Source: Planctomycetota bacterium (lineage in GTDB: Bacteria > Planctomycetota > Phycisphaerae > UBA1845). Taken from it: a stretch of DNA of 64,000 nucleotides. The translations under genes were made by a program, and so were the position numbers. Below, one piece after another: positions 8,805 to 17,244 of the stretch. The notes under the pieces are model-generated. The model was not told where the DNA came from. It ran no database searches and saw nothing but the letters and a program-made list of their open reading frames with translations. The stretch's first letter is position 1, and each line of letters begins with the position of its first letter. The stretch covers positions 26,437 to 90,436 of the forward strand of contig JAJRWX010000108.1 of NCBI GenBank assembly GCA_024276605.1, in the 5' to 3' direction.

Positions 8805-9935
8805 ATGTCAGATGAGATGATGGAACCCAAAGCAGCCATGGAAAAACTGCTTACAAACATGGGACAGCTCGGTGCATCTGACCTGCATCTTAAGGTGGGG
8901 TATGCGCCATTCTACCGCGTCGCCGGTCACTTACGTAAAATCGGCATGCCGCCATTTTCTGATAGTGAATATATCGAGGCCATGCTATACGACTATATTC
9001 CCGAAAAACGAAGGGAGGATTTTCTTGAACGAGGCGACCTCGACTTCTCCGCCGCCAGCGCATCAGGTGATCGTTACCGCATCAATATATTCCGCTCGAT
9101 GGGCTGTGTTAATGCAGCTATTCGTCGCGTGCAAAGTGAGATACCCAGTTACGAAAGTTTGAATTTACCACAAGTCTACGAAGATGTGATGAGTAAAAGT
9201 TTTGAAGGCCTCTTGCTCGTCAGCGGGGTAACGGGAAGCGGCAAGAGCAGCACTATGGCTGCGATGATCCAGCATATCAACAAAATTCGTAGCATGCACA
9301 TTGTGACAGTAGAAGACCCGATCGAATATCTATTCCATCCGGAAAAAGCAATTATTTCCCAAAGAGAAATCGGCATCGACGTCCCGGACTTTGCTGAAGC
9401 ACTGAAGTTTGTGGTTCGACAAGATCCCGACTGTATTTTAATCGGAGAATTACGTGATCGTGAGACTATGTTAGCCGCTATTCAAGCGGCGGAGACGGGG
9501 CACCTCGTCCTCGGCTCACTGCACTGTGCCGACGCCCAGCAAACATTTGCCCGCATCCTCGAATTTTTCCCTCGAACGGATCATGCCTTCATTCGTTCGT
9601 CCTTAGCCACGAGCTTAAAGGCTATCATGTGTCAACGACTCTTACCCGGCATCGACGAGGGTAGTTTATATCCCGCAACGGAAGTGCTTATCAACAATAC
9701 GATTGTGAAAGACAAAATCATTCGTGAAGAAGACGAAGATTTGCCTGCTATCATTGCCCAGTCCGAGTCCGACGGTATGCGACCCTTCACGACTTCGCTT
9801 GTCGAACTGATAGAGACGGAAAAGGTACACTACGACACAGCCATGGAATACGCACCCAATCGCGAATCTTTAGCCTCAGCCGTGAAAGGCATAAAATCGT
9901 CGACGCAGGGGATGGTCGGCAGGATACGAAAGTAA
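8805..9935 (+). CDS. PilT/PilU-type pilus retraction ATPase
   Basis: Hexameric secretion-superfamily ATPase powering type IV pilus retraction (twitching) at the inner membrane. The 376-residue product has the N-terminal ASDLHLKVG block, Walker A GVTGSGKSS, the Asp box VTVEDPIEY, Walker B DCILIGELRDRETM and the His box ETGHLVLGSLHCADA. The C-terminal region resembles PilU more than PilT, with GMRPFTTSLVELIE followed by an Ala-rich tail. ATG 8805 has GGAGGA about 8 nt upstream, whereas the in-frame TTG/GTG starts further up have none. No other pilus gene is adjacent. A 290-bp spacer separates it from the GHMP-like gene, so it probably has its own promoter. Confidence 0.9.
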   Translation: MSDEMMEPKAAMEKLLTNMGQLGASDLHLKVGYAPFYRVAGHLRKIGMPPFSDSEYIEAMLYDYIPEKRREDFLERGDLDFSAASASGDRYRINIFRSMGCVNAAIRRVQSEIPSYESLNLPQVYEDVMSKSFEGLLLVSGVTGSGKSSTMAAMIQHINKIRSMHIVTVEDPIEYLFHPEKAIISQREIGIDVPDFAEALKFVVRQDPDCILIGELRDRETMLAAIQAAETGHLVLGSLHCADAQQTFARILEFFPRTDHAFIRSSLATSLKAIMCQRLLPGIDEGSLYPATEVLINNTIVKDKIIREEDEDLPAIIAQSESDGMRPFTTSLVELIETEKVHYDTAMEYAPNRESLASAVKGIKSSTQGMVGRIRK

Positions 9936-9990
9936 CCCAAGTGGTTTGATGCTTCCCTATGCCACCCATCAAATGATCTGTTTCAAAACT

Positions 9991-10884
9991 CTATGTTGAC
10001 TCAGCTATTTCGTGATCGCTAATCGCTTCAGGCAGATAGGCTATCACATCCGTAGCTAGCATCGCGCGTCGCCCCAATTCTTCCGCCGCAAAATCACCGG
10101 CTAACCCGTGAAGATAGGTTCCCAGAATTGAGGCTTCAATGGGGTCGATGTGTTGGGCTAACAAGGCGGCGATCATGCCCGTCAATACATCCCCCGTACC
10201 CGCCGTGGCTAAGCCCACATTGCCCGTGCCATTGATGTATAGACGCCGGCCATTGGTCACGATGCTGCCCGCTCCTTTGAGTACCACTGTGCATGAGTAC
10301 GCTTCGACCAGCGCTAACGCCGCCGCTCGTCGGGAGGTTTCGCTTTCATCTAAAACCAGGTCAATGTGGCGACTCGATAGTAACCGTCGCGCTTCTCCAA
10401 GATGCGGAGTCAGTACCGTTTTCTTTGCATGAGGCCATGTGAAATCGCCAAGCCTTGCAAGAATATTTAGTCCATCAGCATCTATCACAGTGGGTATGTT
10501 CAACGCCTGGAGCACCGCCGCTAACACATCCGATGTGATGGATGTACCTAGTCCGGGACCAATGGCAACAGCGTCTGCGTTGAAATCTTGCAGGCCATCT
10601 AATATAGCCTGTGATGCGTTAGGCAGTGTTCGAGCGGTGCTACACGGGGTCATGATCAACGTTGGTGTTCGAATTGACTCGGGTATAAACAGTTGAACTA
10701 AACCTGCACCTGTTCGTAGCGCAGCGTTGGCCGCAAGTGCAGGCGCCCCAGCCATCATCACTTGACCGCCACACCCACCAATGACGACGACGCGCCCTAG
10801 CTGCCCTTTATGAGCGTTGGCCGCTATATTGGGTAGTGGTGAAATTTCTTGGGTAATGATGACGTCATTTGTCACAGCATTCAC
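9991..10884 (-). CDS. nnrD: ADP/ATP-dependent NAD(P)H-hydrate dehydratase (YjeF C-terminal domain only)
   Basis: Repairs hydrated NADH/NADPH (NADHX/NADPHX) using ADP or ATP. The ribokinase-like fold is seen in KGQLGRVVVIGGCGG, AGAPALAANAALRTGAGLV, AVAIGPGLG, VIDADGLNIL, VLTPHLGEARRLL and the catalytic ATAGTGDVLTG loop. The N-terminal epimerase domain found in the E. coli fusion protein is absent (297 residues). Start is GTG 10884, which shares GTGA with the stop of larB, so the two are translationally coupled. With nadB and larB it forms a minus-strand cluster whose products all act on, or toward, nicotinamide/nicotinate dinucleotides. Confidence 0.92.
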   Translation of the reverse strand: MNAVTNDVIITQEISPLPNIAANAHKGQLGRVVVIGGCGGQVMMAGAPALAANAALRTGAGLVQLFIPESIRTPTLIMTPCSTARTLPNASQAILDGLQDFNADAVAIGPGLGTSITSDVLAAVLQALNIPTVIDADGLNILARLGDFTWPHAKKTVLTPHLGEARRLLSSRHIDLVLDESETSRRAAALALVEAYSCTVVLKGAGSIVTNGRRLYINGTGNVGLATAGTGDVLTGMIAALLAQHIDPIEASILGTYLHGLAGDFAAEELGRRAMLATDVIAYLPEAISDHEIAEST

Positions 10885-11645
10885 GAGGCCTTATGGTTTT
10901 TTTGTCTATTGATAAGCGTAGCGGCGTAACCTGCACCAAAACCATTGTCGATGTTGACTACCGTCACGCCGGAAGCACAGCTATTGAGCATGGCTAGTAG
11001 CGCTGCCAATCCGCCAAAGCTTGCGCCGTAACCTACACTAGTAGGTACGGCGATAACCGGGCAATCTACCATCCCCCCGACAACGCTGGCAAGTGCACCT
11101 TCCATCCCAGCCACCACTACCACTACCGACACAGCTTGTAATGCTTGTGAGTAGGCTAACAAGCGATGAATACCCGCCACGCCGACATCGTAGTACGTCG
11201 TGACTGTCTGATCCATCATCTCGGCTGTAACACGCGCCTCCTCAGCCACACGCGCGTCACTGGTACCTGCTGAGACCACAGCAATCGTACCTTCACATGG
11301 GGTGGCTTCGATTTGTCGAAGGGTAATGATGCACGCGGTCTCATGGAATACGGCACGGGTGTGTTGTTGATGAACCCGGTCAAACAACTCTCGCGTGGCG
11401 CGGGTGGCTAATACATTGTCTCCACTAGCGGCGCAACGATCGAAAATGGCGCTCGCGTGATCGAGCGATTTGTCTTCGCAGTATATCACTTCAGGGAAGC
11501 CACACCGGATCGAACGATGGTGATCGATTTTTGCGAAACCGATATCTTCAAAAGGCATGGCCCGCAATCGTGTCAAGGCGGCGTCTACCGATTCCTCTCC
11601 GTCTTTGACGGATTCCAATAGTATTCGTAACTGGTTGGCATTCAT
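10881..11645 (-). CDS. larB: Nickel-pincer cofactor biosynthesis protein LarB (NaAD carboxylase/hydrolase)
   Basis: LarB carboxylates nicotinic acid adenine dinucleotide and hydrolyses the phosphoanhydride, the first step to the nickel-pincer nucleotide of lactate racemase and related enzymes. The 254-residue product shows the LarB start LRILLESVKDGEESVDAAL, PFEDIGFAKIDHHR, GFPEVIYC, and a C-terminal AIR-carboxylase-like domain with VVSAGTSDARVAEEA, YDVGVAGIHRLL, VVVVAGMEGALASVVGG and AVPTSVGYGASFGGL. ATG 11645 matches the usual family start; upstream in-frame TTG/GTG codons would add up to 23 unrelated residues. larC and larE are not in the window, so the pathway must be finished elsewhere. 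It lies between nadB and nnrD. Confidence 0.93.
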   Translation of the reverse strand: MNANQLRILLESVKDGEESVDAALTRLRAMPFEDIGFAKIDHHRSIRCGFPEVIYCEDKSLDHASAIFDRCAASGDNVLATRATRELFDRVHQQHTRAVFHETACIITLRQIEATPCEGTIAVVSAGTSDARVAEEARVTAEMMDQTVTTYYDVGVAGIHRLLAYSQALQAVSVVVVVAGMEGALASVVGGMVDCPVIAVPTSVGYGASFGGLAALLAMLNSCASGVTVVNIDNGFGAGYAATLINRQKNHKAS

Positions 11646-11723
11646 GACGCCCGCAGTGTAGAGACCTCCGTTGGCGGCGGCAACACGTGTGCTCACGTGG
11701 ACCAAATCAGACAATGCGCGTGA

Positions 11724-13388
11724 TTACGATGGTTGGGCAAGCTGCGATATAGTCTCGTGCGGCGCACGTTCGACGATGGTTTCGGTGCCTTTTTGCGTAA
11801 CCAGGACATGATAGGGTTTTCCAGTGGTTAGCGCTGGGACATCAGTACGGAAATGAACCCCGCGTGATTCGTCCCGAGCTATCGCCGACTTGGTTACGAT
11901 GCGAGCCACGGTTAGTTTATTTTGTGTTTGCCAACCAGCCGGACCGTCCAGCGTTTTGTCTAACACATAATGTGCCCAAAAACCAAGGATGTCGTCGGTT
12001 TCATGGAGCCTATCCTGGTTACGCACAATGCCGACATTACGCCACATAACGCTCCGCAGAGAATTGTCGATGTCCGGGAGGTCAAGTTCCGTACGTGTAG
12101 ATTGAGGCGTCTCTTCGGTGAGATCGATAATACGGGCCGGCTGACTATCTTTCATCGCACGGTGCCCTGCCGTTTTGCCGCATATCGTGCCGAATACCAG
12201 GCCTTCCAGCAGCGAGTTGCTGGCCAGGCGGTTAGCCCCGTGAACTCCGGTACTGGCTACTTCACCGCAACACAATAGACCGTTCAAACTAGTGGCCCCA
12301 TGTAGATCAACCGCTACCCCTCCGATCATGTAATGAGCGCTGGGTCTAACAGGTATTAAATCATGCGCCGGGTCAATCTGGAAATTATGACACAATTCTG
12401 AGATATACGGAAAACGCTGCGCAAAGCCGCGAATGTGTCGCACATCCAAATAGACGCACGTCGTTCGCGTTTTGGTAAGATGATCGTGAATGGCTCGACT
12501 GACAATGTCACGCGGCGCTAACTCACCGTCGGGATGAATACCCGCCATGATACGATTTCCGGCGGTATCCACCAGATGAGCGCCTTCCCCCCGCACAGCC
12601 TCGGTAATTAACGCTCGACCGGCACCGGCTATGTATAAAGTGGTAGGATGAAATTGCACCATTTCCATATCGCGCAGCGTAGCCCCAGCCCGGAATGCGA
12701 CACCGACGCCATCGGCCGTAGCGCAAGGGGGGTTGGTCGTTTCGCGCCAAATCTGGCCGCAACCACCCGAGGCGAGAATGGTCTGCCTAGCCCAGATGAG
12801 TTGGTGTCCGTGCTGATGATGAAAAGTGACAGCACCTAGGCACCGATCATCCACGGTAATCAGATCGATCAGAAAGCAATGTTCAAAGATGCGAATGCGC
12901 GTTTGGGCTTGTACTTTTTCATAGAGTGTGTGCGCCAGAACTTTCCCGGTTTGATCACCCTCGGCGTGCAAAATACGACTCACCGAATGTCCCGCCTCGC
13001 GCCCCCGGGCTAATGCATGACCGGTGCGATCTGCTTGCCAGCCCCACGATAGCAACGCCTCAATACACGCGGGACCACGGGTGACCAATAGATCGACAGC
13101 CGATGATATGTTCAAACCGCCACCGACGCGCATGGTATCTTCGTAGTGAAGTTTGGGTGTATCTCCAGAGGCGCCCGATGCAGCGATGCCGCCCTGCGCA
13201 GTAGCTGTCGCGCTGTCACGAAAAGCCCCTTTGGTGATTAGCGTGACCCGTCCATAAGTGGAAGCTTCAATGGCTGCGCTGCTTCCGGCTACCCCGCTTC
13301 CGATTACTAAAATATCCGTGAGAACATGACCGGCTTGTAGGGAACCGAAGTTGGTGAGGTACCGTCGATTGTCAGGTGAAGCTTCCAT
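11724..13388 (-). CDS. nadB: L-aspartate oxidase
   Basis: FAD enzyme oxidising L-aspartate to iminoaspartate for quinolinate and NAD synthesis. It has the dinucleotide fold DILVIGSGVAGSSAAIEA, the flavin/substrate block ATAQGGIAAS, HAEGDQTGKVLAHTL, MVQFHPTTLY, LITEAVRGEGAHLVD, HYMIGGVAVDLHGATSL and GLLCCGEVASTGVHGANRLASNSLLEGLVFG. The HPTTL and SVGYSM/HYMIGG-type residues separate NadB from fumarate reductase subunits. About 554 residues from ATG 13388; the ORF is open for ten further codons upstream. The C-terminal helical domain is present. larB starts 79 bp downstream of its stop, so an operon is likely. nadA and nadC are not nearby. Confidence 0.93.
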   Translation of the reverse strand: MEASPDNRRYLTNFGSLQAGHVLTDILVIGSGVAGSSAAIEASTYGRVTLITKGAFRDSATATAQGGIAASGASGDTPKLHYEDTMRVGGGLNISSAVDLLVTRGPACIEALLSWGWQADRTGHALARGREAGHSVSRILHAEGDQTGKVLAHTLYEKVQAQTRIRIFEHCFLIDLITVDDRCLGAVTFHHQHGHQLIWARQTILASGGCGQIWRETTNPPCATADGVGVAFRAGATLRDMEMVQFHPTTLYIAGAGRALITEAVRGEGAHLVDTAGNRIMAGIHPDGELAPRDIVSRAIHDHLTKTRTTCVYLDVRHIRGFAQRFPYISELCHNFQIDPAHDLIPVRPSAHYMIGGVAVDLHGATSLNGLLCCGEVASTGVHGANRLASNSLLEGLVFGTICGKTAGHRAMKDSQPARIIDLTEETPQSTRTELDLPDIDNSLRSVMWRNVGIVRNQDRLHETDDILGFWAHYVLDKTLDGPAGWQTQNKLTVARIVTKSAIARDESRGVHFRTDVPALTTGKPYHVLVTQKGTETIVERAPHETISQLAQPS

Positions 13389-13627
13389 ATCAATGCATCG
13401 TAAGCTGCGCCACCTCACCCCGCAATGCGGCTATCCCATGCTAGGCTCGTCATTATCGGATGGACGTAAGCACAGGATTTGTATGTCCCACTCAGGTATG
13501 AAGGCCTCGATTGAAACCCAGCCTTCCCGATATACCGATGCTAACGTGTGAGAGGCACCTCTCCGATGAACCACGCAGGATATGTTTGCGCTGGTGGTTC
13601 AACCCGAACGTCCGAAATGAAGTCACT

Positions 13628-16306
13628 ATGAGGTCTCCCCAACGACAAGTCGCGTTCATGCTTACATTCTTATCGTCTGCTTGGTCAATCGCCTCCGCCC
13701 AGCAGACGGGGCTGGACCAATCTCTTGCCGGAAAGATACGGACCTCTGAAAGGCTAATCAAGTATTTCGATTTCGACGAACGCGACGATGGTAACTTAGA
13801 GGACATCCCCAAGTATTGGGAGCCTGTGCAGATGCCGGGATTCCCCCTTTACGCGCGGGGCGTGTTCGACATGACGGTAGGCCATGATGCACCACCGGCT
13901 TTCCGGCTTACCAGTGAAGGACGGTCGGTCGCTTATCGTTATTTAGGACCTGAGACACGCGTTCGTGTCAATAATGACTATCGAATTCAAGCATTTCTCA
14001 AACCCGATCAGCTCGAAACCAGTCGGGCGTGTCTCTGTGCTTTTTTTGTAACGCACACCGGGCAACCGATTATGGATACGCTGGTGAGATCTATCTACGT
14101 GGGGTCGAATAAACAAAACGATGATTGGACGCCCGTAGAGCTTTATCTACCATCCGCTCCGTCGGATGCCTACACGATTGGTCTAGCTGTATGGGTTCTG
14201 CAGGAGTCACAGTGGAGCCATGCGCAGCGAAGACGTCGTCATATACCGATGACGGATGTGCGTGGCGGTGTTTGGGTTGATGATGTGTCGATCGGATCCA
14301 TACCACGGGTCGCTTTGGCTACAAGTAGCCCCGGAAATGTACTTGTTGAAGGCGAGCCATCCACCTTGTTGGCAACCCTGTCCGATCGAATGTATGGCCG
14401 GCTGACAGGACAACTTACCATTGTTGGGGCTGAGGGGAACTTAGTTCAACAGCAGACTATTAACGTCCGCTCGGACGCCCAATCGGCACCTACCGAAGTG
14501 TCGCTCGATCATCTTCAGCCCGGAATCTACCACGCCGAGCTCAATGTTTTCGATCACGACGAATGGGTTATGTCACGTAAGTTGACGTTCGTGCGCGCCA
14601 CGGCTGCCAGAACGCGTATAAAAACAAGAGGCCGAACGTTTGGTGTGGTTATTTCACCATCCCATCGCAAAGATTTCCCCACCGAATTTTCCCTTGTCTC
14701 TCAACTCGCGGTGCGTTCTGTGAAAATTCCGGTATGGACCGGACTGGCTGAGCTTTCACCCATGTCCGTACACTCGCGTGATTTAGATCGCCATCTACAA
14801 CTATTGGTGAAGCATGGATTCGCATTAACCGGTGTGTTTGTAGGCCCTCCTGCGGAAATCGTAAGGCATGACGGCCCTTATCAACGATCGTTGGTGGATT
14901 TACTGGCTGACGATCCTGCTTCCTGGGAATCTCACCTGGCGATGGCCGTAGCCCCGTCAGCGAGTTTTTTTGATAGATGGCAGGTTGGCGGAAACAGTAG
15001 CGATATTGTCGTCGATCGGGAAAAATTTCTACTGGCCATTGGGCATTTGCGCGAGGCGATGAAGGCTTATATTGCCATTCCACAAATCGAATTACCAGTG
15101 TTTCCTTCGTTCGAACTTAACAAACAGGCATGGGGAAGCGAACAAGCCTCGCTTCGAATAGGGCCTGAAACTGAGCAGACGACTTTTCAGTCCCTGATTC
15201 AAGAAACGAGACAACTTGGATATCAACGTGTGGCGGTATATATCGAAGCCTCGTCGGGTGATAAATATCAGCGTTTACCCAGGTTGGCTGATTATGCGCA
15301 GCGGGTGATACAGGCGCGGTTTGCAGATGCGGCTACGGTTTTTGTGCCTCAACCGTGGCATATGAGAGATACGATTCGAGGTGCGGTGATTGAGCCGACG
15401 GAGGAGTATCTCGTCATCCGAACGATCGCCGACATACTCGCCGATGCCATGCCCAGCGGCAGAATCCCCACGCCTGATGGTCAACAAGTTTTAGCTTTTC
15501 GTGGGGCGTCAGGTATGACCTTGGCTATGTGGGATCCGCATGCCAAACCAGGCGGGTCCACCCTGTCAATACAACTAGGACAAGCCTCTGAACAGATTGA
15601 TATTTGGGGGCAGAGTACGCCATTGACGCGCGATACCAAGGGTAGGCATGTTGTCACCTTAACACCCATGCCCGTGTTTATACCTCATGTCGATCCGGTG
15701 TTAATAAGCTTTCGTAGTACTATAGTATGGGAGCCGGCTAGCGTTGAATCAGGTACTGAGTTGGTCAATCATACCTTGACGCTATCAAATCAAACCGATC
15801 AGGTGATGTCCGGCGAGGTGTTTTTAGTTGGTCACGATAACTGGAAAATCATACCACGCAGCGCGAATTTCAGCCTGCTTCCACAGCGCAAACGAGTACT
15901 GCCATTTCGCGTGAAATATCCTCACAACGAACCGGCGGGATTGCGCCGTCTCATCGCCCAGGTGAGAATGACAGATGGGGTATATATGGAGGTGCCACTT
16001 CAGATAGAGGTGGGGTTGGAGGGGATCGAAATATCCGGTGTGGCTGTGGTTGAGGGGGGAGATTTGTTGCTACGTCACGTGGTGACGAATCGAACACAGG
16101 ACGAACTCCATTTTCGTGGCTCAGCTGTAGTCGCCGGTCGCGAAAGACAATATCGACCGTTGCCCAACATCCAACCAGGCGACACACAAATTGTTACCTA
16201 TCGATTTCGTAACGGTACTTCACTCATCAATACTACGCTACGACTGGAATTACGGGAACTAAACGACGGGCCACGAACGCACGTCCTCGAACTTCGCGTA
16301 CCCTAA
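13628..16306 (+). CDS. Large exported protein of unknown function, glycosidase-like layout
   Basis: Unrecognised as a named family. The 892-residue product from ATG 13628 begins with a signal peptide (RQVAFMLTFLSSAWSIASAQQ). What can be seen: a beta-rich N-terminal module (about 30-230) resembling carbohydrate-binding or wrapping domains, with YFDFDERDDGNLEDIPKYWE and GGVWVDDVSIG; Ig-like segments to about 330; a central alpha/beta region (about 335-620), plausibly TIM-barrel-like; and C-terminal beta sandwiches (about 690-890). In-frame sequence upstream of 13628 lacks a signal peptide. It may act on surface or environmental glycans, but no catalytic pair can be named. It diverges from nadB across a short spacer. 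Confidence 0.6.
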   Translation: MRSPQRQVAFMLTFLSSAWSIASAQQTGLDQSLAGKIRTSERLIKYFDFDERDDGNLEDIPKYWEPVQMPGFPLYARGVFDMTVGHDAPPAFRLTSEGRSVAYRYLGPETRVRVNNDYRIQAFLKPDQLETSRACLCAFFVTHTGQPIMDTLVRSIYVGSNKQNDDWTPVELYLPSAPSDAYTIGLAVWVLQESQWSHAQRRRRHIPMTDVRGGVWVDDVSIGSIPRVALATSSPGNVLVEGEPSTLLATLSDRMYGRLTGQLTIVGAEGNLVQQQTINVRSDAQSAPTEVSLDHLQPGIYHAELNVFDHDEWVMSRKLTFVRATAARTRIKTRGRTFGVVISPSHRKDFPTEFSLVSQLAVRSVKIPVWTGLAELSPMSVHSRDLDRHLQLLVKHGFALTGVFVGPPAEIVRHDGPYQRSLVDLLADDPASWESHLAMAVAPSASFFDRWQVGGNSSDIVVDREKFLLAIGHLREAMKAYIAIPQIELPVFPSFELNKQAWGSEQASLRIGPETEQTTFQSLIQETRQLGYQRVAVYIEASSGDKYQRLPRLADYAQRVIQARFADAATVFVPQPWHMRDTIRGAVIEPTEEYLVIRTIADILADAMPSGRIPTPDGQQVLAFRGASGMTLAMWDPHAKPGGSTLSIQLGQASEQIDIWGQSTPLTRDTKGRHVVTLTPMPVFIPHVDPVLISFRSTIVWEPASVESGTELVNHTLTLSNQTDQVMSGEVFLVGHDNWKIIPRSANFSLLPQRKRVLPFRVKYPHNEPAGLRRLIAQVRMTDGVYMEVPLQIEVGLEGIEISGVAVVEGGDLLLRHVVTNRTQDELHFRGSAVVAGRERQYRPLPNIQPGDTQIVTYRFRNGTSLINTTLRLELRELNDGPRTHVLELRVP

Positions 16307-16339
16307 AATATCACATTACGGTGGCCCCGTAACGACCTA

Positions 16340-16510
16340 TGCCAATCCGAGCGGCGAGCGCAAGCGACCCGTGTCTTCAAAACGCCATTCACGCACGGGT
16401 GCCCCATTCTTTGCCTACTGGCAAAGGGTGGGGGACGGATATTCCGTGCGATGACAGTGACACTTGTGATACCTGCCGAAACATGATCCGTCCCTTGCCC
16501 AAGCCCGCTG
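16340..16510 (+). repeat. Dispersed hairpin repeat, copy A
   Basis: Intergenic element with three parts. Positions 16340-16377 (38 bp) are the exact reverse complement of 33771-33808. Positions 16402-16433 form a 14-bp stem with loop TACT (CCCCATTCTTTGCC against GGCAAAGGGTGGGG, two G-T pairs). An outer stem pairs GGGACGGAT with ATCCGTCCC near 16431-16493. About 95 bp from the hairpin onward aligns without gaps to copy B at about 80% identity by eye. The wider spacer 16307-16632 contains no gene. Confidence 0.8.
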
Positions 16511-16632
16511 GCTCAGTCGTGCTATCGATGGTAGCCTAACAGCTTGTTTACTACGTCAGTCAGTTGGGGGCGGCATGTCCGAACCTGACTGGCCTTGGGT
16601 CCGTACAATCACTGTGAGAAGGAGATTAACCA

Positions 16633-17187
16633 ATGCAGTCGTCTATAAAGAAGGTGATCTTAGTACTCGTTGCGGTGGGTGGTGCGCAAGTTGTGGGTTG
16701 CCAGAGCCTTATCCCAACCGTGACCGTTACAGTGGGTTTAGATGAAAATTTGTCGTTGATAGATGTGGTAGCCGGCGAAGCAAATACTAAACGAGGCAGG
16801 GTATTTTTCTCAAGTGACAGCAATTTCTCAATTGGTCGAGGTTCATTGGAAATTGATCTGGATGCACTTGGCTTTACAGCGTCTTCCACTAATGCGACTA
16901 AGTTAATTTCGGCGCAATCGATGTCGGACACAATCCAGGTGACAGCGTTTGTAGCCTCCCCTGAATTGTTAGACACCGTGTGCGAAGTTGGGGAGAAATA
17001 CGGCCCGTTTACGGTTACACTTGATGGAACTTTTCAACCTACCAGTGTCTCACCGTCTTCCATTACGCTGACGCAAGACACGATCGATCTTCTAAACACT
17101 GGTTCGTTTAGTCTGTGTTTACAAGTAGATTCCTCGGTGTCGGGTACGGTTGTCTTGTCATCGCTCAATCTCAATGTGGGATTCTAG
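16633..17187 (+). CDS. Predicted lipoprotein, function unknown
   Basis: A 184-residue exported protein. The N-terminus has KK, a hydrophobic stretch and the lipobox VVGC at residues 20-23, so it should be lipidated at Cys23. The mature part is Ser/Thr/Val-rich and looks all-beta, with repeated TVTVTVG and SLNLNVGF strands and two further cysteines (in DTVCEVG and SLCLQV) that could pair. ATG 16633 has AAGGAG about 9 nt upstream. It lies 57 bp before the DUF1573 gene on the same strand. No family is recognised. Confidence 0.65.
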   Translation: MQSSIKKVILVLVAVGGAQVVGCQSLIPTVTVTVGLDENLSLIDVVAGEANTKRGRVFFSSDSNFSIGRGSLEIDLDALGFTASSTNATKLISAQSMSDTIQVTAFVASPELLDTVCEVGEKYGPFTVTLDGTFQPTSVSPSSITLTQDTIDLLNTGSFSLCLQVDSSVSGTVVLSSLNLNVGF

Positions 17188-17244
17188 GATTATGTTGTCA
17201 GGGCTAATTTTGATGTGGGATTGGATGGATAGGAGTTGTTTGCA

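Noticed and set aside
12523..12762. Minus-strand frame overlapping nadB in another phase
   Set aside because: Shadow of nadB; Arg/Gly-rich with no similarity.
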